DNA from: Mimachlamys varia
Taxonomy: Eukaryota; Mollusca; Bivalvia; Pectinida; Pectinidae
Length of the DNA stretch: 64,000 nucleotides
Direction: 5' to 3'
NCBI GenBank assembly: GCA_947623455.1
Contig: OX392529.1
Location: 7,750,001 to 7,814,000 of the forward strand
Positions within the stretch are counted from its first letter, which is position 1, and each line of letters opens with the position of its first letter. A program made the translations under genes and the position numbers. The notes under the pieces were generated by a model. That model saw only the letters and a list, made by a program, of their open reading frames with translations, was not told the origin of the DNA and made no database searches. This document shows positions 1 through 11,335 of this stretch, piece by piece.

Positions 1-132
1 AGAGAGAGCAATTTTCTGAGGCGGCAGATCAAAGAAGCCATCTGGATACACCGCAGTGGGCCGGTTCTAAATCGGGATGAGGGGGCTCAAAGACTCTCGC
101 ACATCTATGACCAACTCATAAACAAAGCGTAG
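1..132 (+). pseudogene. C-terminal end of a Penelope-like retroelement ORF (partial)
   Basis: The first 43 codons of the window read openly in frame 1 to a TAG at 130-132. The peptide contains IKEAIWIHRSGPVLNRDEG followed by LSHIYDQLI. From memory this resembles the extreme C-terminus of Penelope-like reverse transcriptase/GIY-YIG endonuclease ORFs, where a 'KEAI-I-...LNRD-G...LSHIYD' pattern closes the protein. Everything upstream lies outside the window, so it is unknown whether the copy is intact. The next 280 bases are non-coding and would be its 3' region. An unrelated ORF end is possible. Confidence 0.5.
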
Positions 133-410
133 ATGAATCTAGTCATTTCGGTACAATAACTTTGCTAATGTACATAAGCCTAACAGCGTAGACGAAATGA
201 CCGATTTGTCATTTACCAACTCGTACAAATTTTACGATTGTTGTATTCATACGCTTTGTTGGTTATTAGTCTGATGAAGGTGACAGGGTACATATCGTAT
301 TAGTCATCGAAATGTCACAAAAAAAAAACATATTTTGGTACTGTAAAATAATCTTTACATAAATTTTGGAAATGAAGTTTATAAAATGTCCAATTTTAAA
401 CTCTGCTCAA
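133..410. other. Non-coding, probable 3' flank of the Penelope-like relic
   Basis: No gene is visible. The stretch is AT-rich and contains CTGATGAAGG at about 270 and CGAAATGTCAC at about 308. This motif pair resembles the 3' regions of Penelope-like elements, but it does not fold as a hammerhead core. Confidence 0.3.
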
Positions 411-418
411 TACTTTGA

Positions 419-1331
419 TACAGTTGTGGGATCGCACAACGCTACACGATGTGCGGTGGGCGCACGATGAGCGAACGGTGTATGCACGATGTGCGAACGA
501 TGCGATCCTGGGCGATTGTTTCTAACGCACATGTGGGCGCACGATAGACTAACATTGTGCGATGACAATCGTGGTTGATGTAAATTTAGAAATGGTTTAA
601 CAATATATACGGTTTCGCGCTAGTTGTTTTAAACATATTTCTATATTTTAACTATTAACATTAGCTGATAGTTCTATCTATATATTTCTAAAAATTAATA
701 ATAGTCTTTCTGCAGTTTTAGAAACAAACCAAATAGACACATGTATGTAAACTTTCAACTCGTATTTACAAGTTCTCATTCAAGTAAATATTGCCAGTTT
801 TACCATGTTATAAACTGTACCTGTACATGGCCAATATATGTAGATCTCTCTGGCCCACTCGCCTAGGTGTGAAAACACAGGTAAAGTGTTGGGGAGGGGA
901 GGGTTTTTCAAATAACTGATTATAAGAGTCCAGTTTGATTTCATAACGGTCGATCGGTAATGGCTGTCGTAGCGTATCGCCGCACACGGGACAGGTAAAA
1001 CTACGGCATGTTATTTACATATCCTGATACCTGGTAGCTTAACCCGCACTTGGCTGTCTTATGATCACTGTAATACTGTTTACTGTATATTGTTAAATTG
1101 AAATAATCCCAATAAATATGATGCGAATTTAAATAGTTTTTGGACAAGAGGGTTCCATATGTTTTTCATTCCGTAATATGTATCGACCAATTGTACCAAA
1201 TCGTGCGTTTGTGCGATTAAATCGCACACATAAACGCACGATCTTTAGATCGCCCGGTTGTGCGCACCATGGGCGAACGATGTATGCACGATGCAGGAAC
1301 GCAGTTGGTGCGTTGTGCGATAGCACAACTG
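419..1331. mobile_element. hAT-like non-autonomous element (MITE), copy 1
   Basis: The left end reads CAGTTGTGGGATCGCACAAC and the right end, reverse-complemented, reads CAGTTGTGCTATCGCACAAC: terminal inverted repeats of about 20 bp with two mismatches. The octamer TACTTTGA lies directly outside both ends (411-418 and 1332-1339), as expected for an 8-bp target-site duplication. GATCGCA/TGCGATC-type motifs recur inside both ends. There is no transposase ORF. A second, more diverged copy lies at 17615-18449. The CAG terminus, 8-bp duplication and lack of coding capacity point to a hAT-derived MITE; the superfamily is an inference. Confidence 0.7.
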
Positions 1332-1499
1332 TACTTTGAAAGAAAAGCAGAGAAATGACTCAAGTTGTTCGGCAGGGATCCAAGTTATGACAGGCCTAGC
1401 ACTACACGGATGTGTTTTCCGCTATGTATCGCTAAAGGCAGTACTCTCAACGAGTCCTCGCTCATATTATCAAACACTTATACATTAAAATCAGATGGC

Positions 1500-4400
1500 T
1501 GACATATCACGGTCGATAAGCTGGTATGGAATGATATTTTCAAGATGGCCGACCAGTTCATACGAAAACGTTAAGTCCTCACTTCAAGCTACCTGATCAG
1601 TTGTTTGTAAACACAATTTGCAATGTTATGAATTGGTTCAGAAAATCAAATCAATTGGTTATGGAATGGTCCCAAAATAATTTTATATATGATACACTTC
1701 AACTATGATTGCTTAAGATGACCATTACAACTAATGATATCAAGCGTTTCGAAATATTTCGAAAATCAAAAGACAAAATAATTGCTTATGTTAGGGATTG
1801 GTCCAACGTTATCAATTGCATGTTTTGAAAAAAATGGTATGGATGGTTCAAAACATCAAATCATTTGGTTATGGATTGGTCTTTAAGCAGTATTACATGT
1901 ATATGTGATAGTTTTAGCTATGATTGCTTCCGATGATCATTGCAACTAATGGTACAATGTAGCAACCCGAATTTTGTTACAGATTTTCGAGCGTCCTTTC
2001 ATTGCTGGTATTGCAATTTAAGGTCTCTCGGTCCGTTGATTATCGTTCTTGGCAAAAACATGGCCGCTTTGACGGATATAAAATTTGATACCTATCGTGG
2101 GTAAGAAATTCACCATACATACGACGATGATCATGCAATTTGCAATCCGGCAAAGACCCAAGCGTCTGCTAGAATCAATGTAAACGATAGAAGGTTAAGT
2201 TGGTTGCGTAATTATCGACTATATCAACCTGATCTTATGTAAACGTGTTGTGTGAATAATACAGTATGGTATAGGGGAGGTAATTAGTAACTCCAATGCA
2301 TTTGAGTTATTCCCATTTATCAGAAATCTGTTTATGTAAAACATATATTTGGGAGTTAATACAAGGTCTTGGAACTTGTAACACGCGTTTGTGTTTTTAT
2401 CAACAACTATGTCATGATGTGAGTTTCATAAGCGGGTTCCCCATTCACCCTCATTCATCATATTAGTAGTGTAAACACCTAGACAACCTATATGTCCGCT
2501 TCAATTCTTTACAACTGCATCATTAAACAAACTCATTGCTTTATATTTATTTGATATTTAATGCAACATGTTTTGATGATATCACTATTAAATAAATGCC
2601 ACAAATGCTAGTTATATACTATTTTCTGTGTAATCTAATACCAGGCGAGTGGATACATTCATATCAGGCTAAAGCAATCGATAAACCTAGTTTCTCACTA
2701 CTTTCAACGCATTATGTGATATGGGAAAATCTATACCTTCTACAATTAAGTCCAGTTGCAGTGAAAGGGGAGGCAATTGAAATAAAAAAAAAGCAATAAT
2801 TCTGATTATTTTCCCAAATTTTAAGTGAAATAATGTTTTTTGGTTCAATTTTTTCATGCTTTTTTAAATAGGGATTGTTTCTTTATAACATAACTTTAAA
2901 AAATCAGTTTTTCATCCACACAATATTTTGATATTTGAAAATGTTGATGAAAAACATACATATAATTGTTTGTTTTGTTGAATAAAAGTTATATGAAACG
3001 TACAATATTTGCCTTCTTTGCTGTTTTATATGTATATATCGTTAGGATTGTAATTCATTAAAACGTAAATTGTTAGTTCTTGATTTCGCTCTTTCTGCTG
3101 GTTTCCTTGAAAATATCAGTTTTTCACCACAAAAAGATTTCTGCAGTTTTTCGGCCAATTACAACAAAAATACTTGTTCTTTATACACTAGTAAACATTT
3201 GAGTGAAATTTCATGAAATTCCTATGAACATTGACAAAGGAACCGAGTGACCTTAAAGAGGAAAAAGTGTAAATAATGATCGACAATTGCTGCTCCATCC
3301 GTGCAACCAAAAGGACAAAAATAAAGATAAAAATGTAAGAGCTGGACATAAAGTCTGGAAAGAAGGGATATCGGACTTATCGAATCTGCATCCCATGGGT
3401 ATATCGAATGACCGGATCAGGTTGAGAAAATATTACCAAAGGGGAATTTAGAGGAATCCTTTCTGAACATGTCAATCGACGATTTTCAGAAAAACCGAAA
3501 ATATTTTCCTCTTTCCAGAGTTCATTTTTTATTTTCTATTTTGGTTGCTGGAATGAAGTAATTCTAGTCAATAATTATTTCCATGTTTTCCCCTTCAAAT
3601 CAGCAATAAAAGGACGCCATCATCCAAGCTCGGATATCTGTAACAAAATACGGGTAGATACCATTGGTGACAATGACCATCGGAAGCAATCATAGCTAAA
3701 GCGTATCACATATAATATTGTTTAACGACCAATCCATAACCAAATGATTTGATGTTTTGAACCATCCATACCATTTCTTTTTCAAAACATGCAATTGATA
3801 ACGTTGGACCAATCCCTAACATAAACAATTATTTTGTCTTTTGATTTTCGAAATATTACAGGATTGTGGACGTAAACAAAATATGGAATGTTATCGAATT
3901 TTTCCCGAGAGTATCTCTGACTAGGTTTCAGTTTCAGATATATTTTATTGAATTAACAATCGGATTGAGCAACAGGCGTAGCCTGTATCAGCTCTCCCCT
4001 TAACTTCCTTTATTTACATACATGTATATTGCAACATCTGGACATGAACACACATACATTATTCACTAATACTCTAGATCACCCTACACATATGTACAGT
4101 CACAGGCATAACATGCATATTTTTATGCAAACATATATACTTGTACTAACATACAAATTTACATGCATATATATACACTCATTCATACAGTAATTTGAAA
4201 TACAAATACATACAAAAATCATGTTGACATACATAAATATATAGACATTCACACCCGTATATAACAGACACACTTACAACATTTAACACAACAACTACCC
4301 CCCCCCCCCCCCCCCTCCCCCTTTACATTCATACTCACACTATATATTGTTGCAAACTGTACAAACTGATCTATACAGGTTATACAACATATGTTATTGG

Positions 4401-5300
4401 AGCATGTTCTCTGAGTGGCATGGGACTAAGTATTATACATTTATACATCATTACTGTAGAAATATAGTGCTGCTAGGATGAACCCGACTATCAATGGGCA
4501 CCATACTTCATATATTTTAGTTTAATTATTTACTTATACATGTATATTTTTATTTACACTTCCTACCGATAGGTGTTTTGACCAAATAAAGTCCATTGGC
4601 AACACTTGTGCCTTAGTCAATTAACCCAGGTAGATATCAATGGATATATTTGTATGATATATAGGTAATAATTTAAGTTTAACTACACAGTGTAAATAAT
4701 ACAATAAATAAAATATACATTGTTATATATTTCCAAGATTATAAAATATGGAACCTTCCTGTAGCCATAATATACCTGTGTACACACTCCATCAAATATA
4801 TGTTCTGTATATCTGTATTATTTTCACTTCCATTTAGAAGTAGTTCTAGTGTAATGATACCATTAATATTAGGTTATTGGACATTATATCTTGCAACAAA
4901 GATTTTGTCTTTTGATTTTCGAAATATTACAGGATTGTGGACGTAAACAAAGTATGGAATGTTATCGAATTTTTCCCGAGAGTATCTCTGACTAGGTCGA
5001 GAGACATCAAAGCCTTAAAATAATCCAAAATCGGTTGCCGCTTCGATTACCACTTCAACAATTCGTCCAACATCAAGATGGATTTACAGTTATTTTGGAA
5101 CTGAATGACAAACAACCAATACTGTAATTTGAAGATGACATATTTTTGTGTTCAACATGTCACTTATCGTGTTTCTAATGTGTTTACAAATAACTGATCT
5201 AATAGCTTGAAATGTGGACCTATCTTTTTCGTACGTCCTGGTCGGCCATCTTGAAAAGACCATTCTATAGCACGTTATCGACAGTGCATATATCGTTTCG
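1500..5300. repeat. Large imperfect inverted repeat (foldback-like) interrupted by a LINE fragment
   Basis: Sequence at about 1500-1990 recurs in inverted orientation at about 3636-3870 and again at about 5170-5300. Examples are TTATGTTAGGGATTGGTCCA on the left against its complement near 3810, and the CTGGTCGGCCATCTTGAAAA stretch near 5240 against the complement of about 1545. The right arm is split by a 975-bp insertion (3927-4901) that carries its own flanking duplication. Within the left arm, the block around 1650-1760 is repeated directly at 1860-1990. No coding sequence is recognisable in the spacer (2000-3630). Probably a degenerate foldback or inverted-repeat transposon. Confidence 0.6.
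3927..4901 (-). mobile_element. LINE 3'-end fragment flanked by a 96-bp direct duplication
   Basis: The insert begins TTCAGTTTCAGATATATTTT. Read on the minus strand this is an A/T-rich 3' end with a short GAAACT-type repeat tail, like the tail of the LINE at 41454-44493. It has no ORF and contains an 18-base C tract at 4298-4315. The host sequence 3831-3926 is repeated at 4902-4997 with about one mismatch. This implies a 96-bp target duplication, or an equivalent rearrangement on insertion. Assignment to a LINE rests only on the tail. Confidence 0.5.
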
Positions 5301-5320
5301 ATATACAACACGTGTGACTT

Positions 5321-5468
5321 TATTCTCATAGATTGAATTGATCAGTTTTCTAGATAACACAACACATTGTATAATAAAACAAATTTATTATTGAAATAGT
5401 AAATTTCTGTTTTATTATCCAATGTGTTGTGTTATCTAGAAAACTGATCAATTCAATCTATGAGAATA
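5321..5468. repeat. Near-perfect 148-bp hairpin
   Basis: The arms 5321-5386 and 5404-5468 are reverse complements. The outer 49 bases match perfectly, followed by one mismatch and a 2-base indel, and the loop is about 17 bases. No ORF and no clear flanking duplication. It abuts the right end of the large inverted repeat. Most likely a young foldback MITE or a recent palindromic duplication. Confidence 0.8.
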
Positions 5469-5802
5469 CATGTACAGTGATTGGGTTTATACAAGTATGT
5501 GTAGTTGGAATAATAGCTCGTTTCTATACCAACCGGTTGTGGAAAAGACAGTCATGTCGAATAGGCTTAGCGATAGCCTCCAGGGTACCCGTACTTATCT
5601 AATTATACACAGGGGTATGATCATCTGTATGATTAACCAATGTAGCCGCTAACATTCTAAATTTGCCTGTTTAATGAAATGATCATTTTTTTCGAAATGG
5701 CCCACCAATAATTAAGCATATTTCTGATGCATTATAATATATAATATTGATAACAAATTGCTTTCAAGAAAAGTTCATTACACAAATTGTCTAATGAGAT
5801 AG
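5469..5802. other. No gene seen
   Basis: AT-rich sequence without exon-like reading frames, splice-flanked ORFs or repeats that I recognise. Confidence 0.4.
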
Positions 5803-5958
5803 TTACGGAGCCCCCAAAGGGACATGATAATATATTTATCAATCTGTGCGCGAATTGCCGATATGTGCGCACGAAATGTCTATTTGTGTGCATGTTGTAT
5901 TAAGCTGTGCGCACAAATTGGAAAATGTATTACCATGTCCATTCGCGGGCTCCGTAGC
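5803..5958. mobile_element. Short TIR element (MITE), about 155 bp
   Basis: The left end TACGGAGCCCCCAAAGGGAC and the complement of the right end, CTACGGAGCCCGCGAATGGA, form a terminal inverted repeat of about 25 bp. The interior is rich in GTGCGC/GCGCAC. The short ORF across it is incidental. No convincing target duplication was found. Confidence 0.5.
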
Positions 5959-6269
5959 TTCCTTAATATCATCACATGCAAACGGTTTTTTTTCTTTACA
6001 TTGGTTTTAAAAAAACAATTACCATAAAAATGTCGTGCAGACCTAAACCGAGATAGATTTCAGCAAGGCTACACTGGAAGGCAAGCCTTGTTATTGTACT
6101 GTCATGTTTCTGGGGACCTTACAGAGACGTGACTAAAATACAATCATGGTGGCTTCAACATGTGCTTATATTACCCATGATGTATCTCAACTTTTACAAA
6201 CGTCATACTAAAATCCTTACAGAATACCGATAGCTTATTATTAGTATATTCAATATTGCTATACACGTA

Positions 6270-7114
6270 CCTGTAATGTTACCTGGTCAAACTGCAATCA
6301 ACTATCACACAAGTAGCCCGATAGTTTATCAACACAGTGGGCGTAAATTGATCGTGTTGTGGTCAGTATACACGTGTCTATCCCGAGGAACTTAGGTCCA
6401 TGGTGTAAGTGCTGTTTTATTTTATTTCACGGATAACTAGACACGTGCTTTCGGCCACCTTGTGTGTTGAGGTCTTCAGTATTACTAATAATGTATTTTT
6501 GGAAATCTATCAATCTAAACTTTCGGTGAATCGAGACCATGTTCAGTCCGATATCACGTCATTATACAAAATGTACATTGTTAGTCAAGTTAAAAAATGA
6601 TGCAAATTGATACTTAAAGGAATATGGCGTCTACTGATATCTATCTGATCAGAATTAAAGGTCACAAATGCAGAGCAACTCCCAAAAGATTGCTAATACT
6701 GGACATCAGAGTTGGCCTATTTTACACTCGTTGCTGTGAAAGAGAATGTTGTTTTTAGACTTGATATACAAGACAGTAACATATATATATGTATGCAATC
6801 ATTCAAAGATTAATTTCATAGAATGGCCGAAATATGATCACAGTTGCTTGACTGTCTGTCAGTAAATATATATACATAATTAAGGAGCGACCCATTACAG
6901 AATGTAATGGCATTAAATTCTATAATGGGCGGCTCCGTATATGTACAATGTATATACATGTATATGTATGTTATTTACTGACAGAAACTCCAGCAACTGT
7001 GGTATAATTTGATGCATGCATATCAACATACATGTACGTACACCAAATGGACTCTTTTTTTATAGACGGGACAATACAATTCCTTTGTAGCTACAAATGT
7101 AATATGCCGTATAA
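6270..7114 (+). mobile_element. Dispersed repeat, copy A (flank of a satellite-cored element)
   Basis: This block is shared with 10745-11335 (copy B), and its left half also with 36190-36577 (copy C). Shared stretches include GGTGTAAGTGCTGTTTTATT, the AACACAGTGGGCGTAAATTG region (copies A and C) and a GAATCGAGA-CATG-TCAGTCCG block. A and B stay alignable up to and into the 26-bp minisatellite that follows. There is no protein-coding capacity. A small foldback (about 6880-6945, arms near-complementary around CCCATTA-AGAAT) is inserted in copy A only. The structure suggests a non-autonomous element with a tandem-repeat core. Confidence 0.6.
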
Positions 7115-8068
7115 ACAAGGGCTCGGGTTATATCTGTAGATAGGGACTGAGGTTATATATGTGTAGATAGGGGCTCGGGTATATTTGTGTAGATAGGGGC
7201 TCGGGTATATTTGTGTAGATAGGGGCTCGGGTATATTTGTGTAGATAGGGGCTCGGGTATATGTGTGTAGATAGGGGCTCGGGTATCTATGTGTAGATAG
7301 GGGTTCGGGTATATATGTGTAGATAGGGGCTCGGGTATATTTGTGTAGATAGGGGCTCGGGTATATTTGTGTAGATAGGGGCTCGGGTATATTTGTGTAG
7401 ATAGGGGCTCGGGTATATTTGTGTAGATAGGGGCTCGGGTATATTTGCGTAGATAGGGGCTCGGGTATATGTGTGTAGATAGGGGCTCGGGTTATATATG
7501 TGTAGATAGGGGCTCGGGTATATGTGTGTAGATAGGGGCTCGGGTATATGTGTGTAGATAGGAGCTCGGGTTATATGTGTGTAGATAGGGGCTCGGGTAT
7601 ATGTGTGTAGATAGGAGCTCGGGTTATATGTGTGTAGATAGGGGCTCAGGTTGTATGTGTGTAGATAGGGGCTCGGGTATATGTGTGTAGATAGGGGCTC
7701 GGGTATATGTGTGTAGATATAGGTGCTCGGGTATATGTGTGTAGATATATAGGGGCTCGGATTATATGTGTGTAGATAGGGGCTCGGGTATATGTGTGTA
7801 GATATAGGTGCTCGGGTATATGTGTGTAGATATATAGGGGCTCGGGTATATGGGTGTAGATAGGGGCTCGGGTATATGTGTGTAGATAGGTGCTTGGGTA
7901 TGTGTGTGTAGTTAGGGGCTCGGGTATATGTGTGTAGATACATGTATATCTAGGGGCTCGGATTATATGTGTGTAGTTAGGGGCTCGGGTATATGTGTGT
8001 AGTTAGGGGCTCGGGTATATGTGTGTAGTTAGGGGCTCGGGTATATGTGTGTAGTTAGGGGCTCGGGT
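7115..8068. repeat. 26-bp minisatellite (core AGGGGCTCGGGTATAT), array 1
   Basis: About 36 head-to-tail units of about 26 bp, typically GGGGCTCGGGTATAT followed by a TGTGTAGATA variant. Inserted ATA or TATATA steps appear near 7720-7960. Because 26 is not a multiple of three and stops are rare, the minus strand reads as a long low-complexity Tyr/Pro/Thr ORF, which I do not regard as a gene. The array directly follows dispersed repeat copy A. Confidence 0.95.
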
Positions 8069-9084
8069 TGACTATCAGACACTGCTCTTTTCAGTATCTG
8101 ATAGTCGACTTTTTGTGAAATTAAACCGCTTAAGGTATCAAGCTGAAATTTGGCAGTTATTTTCATTGTAGTTTTAGATGATTAATAGCATAAAAAGAAA
8201 ATTAGAAAATTTATTTTATATATTTTATTTTATTTTTTTTCAAATTTCGCTATATTCTATATATTATATAAAGGGCAAAGAAGTAATTCAAACAGTGTAG
8301 ACAAACTGATGCTGTCAAATTTTCGGAGCATTCCGCTCCTTTTTCAAGCCACCAATTAAAGAAACATAAAATAATTACAATACATAAAACAATATTGAGA
8401 GTTTAACAAAAAAAAATTGTAAATCAACAAGCCTCTCGGCTAGTGTAAGCCGAAGGCAGAATTTAGGATGTCCGTGTCATCGTCCACCGAGTACACTCTG
8501 TGTGCGAACAACGACAAAGAGATTAAATTCCCCGGGAAAACTGAGTCGTGAAGATGCTGAAGCTGAAATAACAGCATAGCGATTCGTCCCAAGATGATAG
8601 TTGGGATGAAGCACGGTTAGTCCCGAAATATGTGTATATATTATATACATATAGATGGTTATTCTCCTGGCCACAAGTGCCTGTGGTGGAGAGGGGATAG
8701 TTAATTGTCAGACGTATATTATATATTACACTCAATTAATATATTTGTATCATAAACTGTATAAGTCTGATTTAGGCCGTAGCCCCGATTTTTTATAAAT
8801 ATTTCTACCCAATATATGCTTTCCAATGCTCTCTGATGATGAAATTCTTAGTTTTAATTCTTGCCGCCGGCTGCGCCCCCCTCTGGATCCGCCTATGAAG
8901 TTTCTACTCACACATGTTATAGTAATATATATTTAATACAACACCCACAAAAAATTATTAGACATCAGTATCTTAATTGCAAACCATTAAATGAAGATGA
9001 CATATAAAAATACACTATAACAAATAATATTAAACTGATGCCACACAAATTAAACACCAATCTGTATAAGTTAAACTAATATAT
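8069..9084. other. No gene seen
   Basis: A short GACTATCAGA...TCTGATAGTC inverted pair closes the minisatellite at about 8070-8108. The rest is AT-rich. The ORFs at 8477-8735 lack any family signature. Confidence 0.4.
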
Positions 9085-9440
9085 TCTATGATATAAATAA
9101 GGCATTTGACAGGGTACGGCATGTAGGTATTTTGTATACACTTTACAAAAAAAATGGTATAAAAGGAACATTATTTGAGTGGTTTATATAATTAAAGCTT
9201 AATTATCTGACAGAAAACCAAAGGGAAATAATGAATGAATACCAATCAAATACTTAATCCATACCTGCAGGAGTTCCTAAAGGATCTGTTCTTGCTGATG
9301 CAACTTCTTATATTAACTTCTTTGCAGTTGATGCTTCTCTATATGTTATTGCAGATAATGATGATGACCTTAATACACCTGCTGATATACTTGGGCTAAT
9401 CAATGAATGGCAAAAGATTTTTAATCCAACTTAAACAATA
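9085..9440 (+). pseudogene. LINE reverse-transcriptase relic
   Basis: The fragment reads DINKAFDRVRHVGILYTLYK, then after stops and frame shifts AGVPKGSVL, then FAVDASLYV. These correspond to the RT palm motif A (xxDxxKAFDxV), motif B (GVPQGSxLG) and the catalytic FADD motif of non-LTR elements. Here the first catalytic Asp of FADD is Val, and there are several stops, so it is dead. It is too short for a clade assignment. Confidence 0.65.
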
Positions 9441-10744
9441 GCATTAACTTTCACTCTTAGCTTTCTAATCCTCATCCCCCTCTTTTCTTTAATAACCATA
9501 TACTATAACACAGCATGACTGTCACAAGCATATTGTTTCTATATGATATTTTAGGCTAAGTTAATTCAGATGTTTTTTGAATGGTGCAGTTGGTATGTCA
9601 GATGAAATAAATTCAGCTATACTTAATTATACATCTCGTACATATATATACATTGTATATAAAGCACTTAAAGAGTCTAGATGTTTAAGTTTTATATTTT
9701 AATAAGGTAGTTCTAAAAATAAATTTATAGAAATCATAATAAAGGTATGAGAGTGATTGATAAAACATTATACTGCTAATATCTTACTCCATCTTCATCG
9801 AAGTAAAACATTGAATTGTCAATGTAAATATATAAAGGATACTGGCAGGGACGTATATGTGAGATACGTCCCTGATACTGGTTATCTTTGTTGGAAAAGA
9901 CTTGAAGGCCTAATATACGTAACTTTCGGCAAAACTTGAAGCAAAAATCAAGCCTAATAACTTATTATATTTATATATTTAGTTAAGATTAACTGATATC
10001 AGCAATATTCAAGATGAATTCTTACGCGGTTACCGGTCGGTACAGCAGCAGTTGAAACTTGGTATTTGTAAACACGCGTCCATTTCGAACCGACTTCTAG
10101 CTACCTTCGGTTTGTTGTTGAAGTGGGCCCCACCTGAATTATTTTCAATTCTTTGGGGTTTTTTTGTCAAGAGAATCTTGTTAATTACCGCTCAGGTTTA
10201 CTACGTATTAGGCTTATTTTTGCATGGTTATCAACTGGATATTTTCATAATTTTTCAGAATCCCGAAAAAGTTCCCGAAGTTTATTAGGGCTTTAAATAG
10301 GCTTAGCCTACTTTCTAATCTTTTTATTGATATATTTGTAAACTATTTCTTTGTAATACTTGTTTATATATCTTGTAAAAATAATAAAATATTTCGAAAT
10401 TAGAAATATGACAACAATTTATACAAATCTGAAAGAAGGTATAAGTTAAATTGATATATGAAAATATCTAATTTACAAAAATCTGAAAGAAGCTTATCAA
10501 TAGATGACAATAATTTACCCAAATCTGAAACTTATTCGCAAATCAATAAATATATGATAATGTACATATATCTGATTTGTTACCTGAAGTTGATTTACCT
10601 GTGTAATTTACATGTACCTGTACAACATTTCTACTATAGACTATAACTCACTATCATCACAACTGACCACCTAAGTCAACACGTTTTTATTTAAGCAGAG
10701 TTGGTGTTCGGGGAAGTCCCCAGGTCCGTGCCCCTGTACCTCTA
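9441..10744. other. No gene seen; AT-rich
   Basis: Contains a small perfect stem AGGGACGTAT/ATACGTCCCT at 9847-9873. The ORFs at 9757, 10052 and 10458 have no recognisable domain or splice context. Confidence 0.4.
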
Positions 10745-11335
10745 ACGTTACCTGGTCAAACGGCTATCAACTTCCACACAGTGTGAGTTGTGGTCAGTGT
10801 GTACACATACCTATCCTGAGGATCCTAGGTCTATGGTGTAAGTGCTGTTTTATTTTATTCCATGGATAGCTAGACACGTGCTTTCGGGCACCTTGTATGT
10901 TGTGATGTTTAGTATTTCTGTATTTTTTGCAATTTATTAATCTTAACCTTCAGCTTTCATGAATCGAGGACATGCTCAGTCCGAGATTACGTCTGTTAAC
11001 ACTGTTAGTCAGGTTCAAACCATAAAGGTTGACATTTAAAGGGCAAACCCCAAATCAGAACTACGGCAATCCACGAGATTGTACTGTCAATAGTGACATC
11101 GGGGTTGGCCCTTTTTACACTATTTATTTCTGGTAACCTTGTATACAACACAATAACTGGTATAAGTAATCATTCAAACATGAATTTCGTAGAATGGCAG
11201 AAATAAACAAATAAGTACATTGTGTCTGATTGTATGTGGATCCGCACCTGATGGACTCGCACGCGTTTTTTTTACAGGTGAGACAATGCGCGAAAGAGTA
11301 GTCTTCAATGTACATGTAGTATGTCGTATATAGAG
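10745..11335 (+). mobile_element. Dispersed repeat, copy B
   Basis: Alignable with 6270-7114 over its whole length, including the block ending in TTTTTTACAGGTGAGACAAT against TTTTTATAGACGGGACAAT, then TATG(T/C)CGTATA and the first AGGGGCTCGGG unit. Copies A and B therefore share both the unique flank and the start of the satellite core. Confidence 0.6.

Noticed and set aside
265..320. Hammerhead ribozyme (CTGATGA ... CGAAA)
   Set aside because: The spacing between the two boxes and the lack of a stem II pairing do not fit the hammerhead core.
7287..7943. 218-codon minus-strand ORF
   Set aside because: Same reason: 26-bp array.
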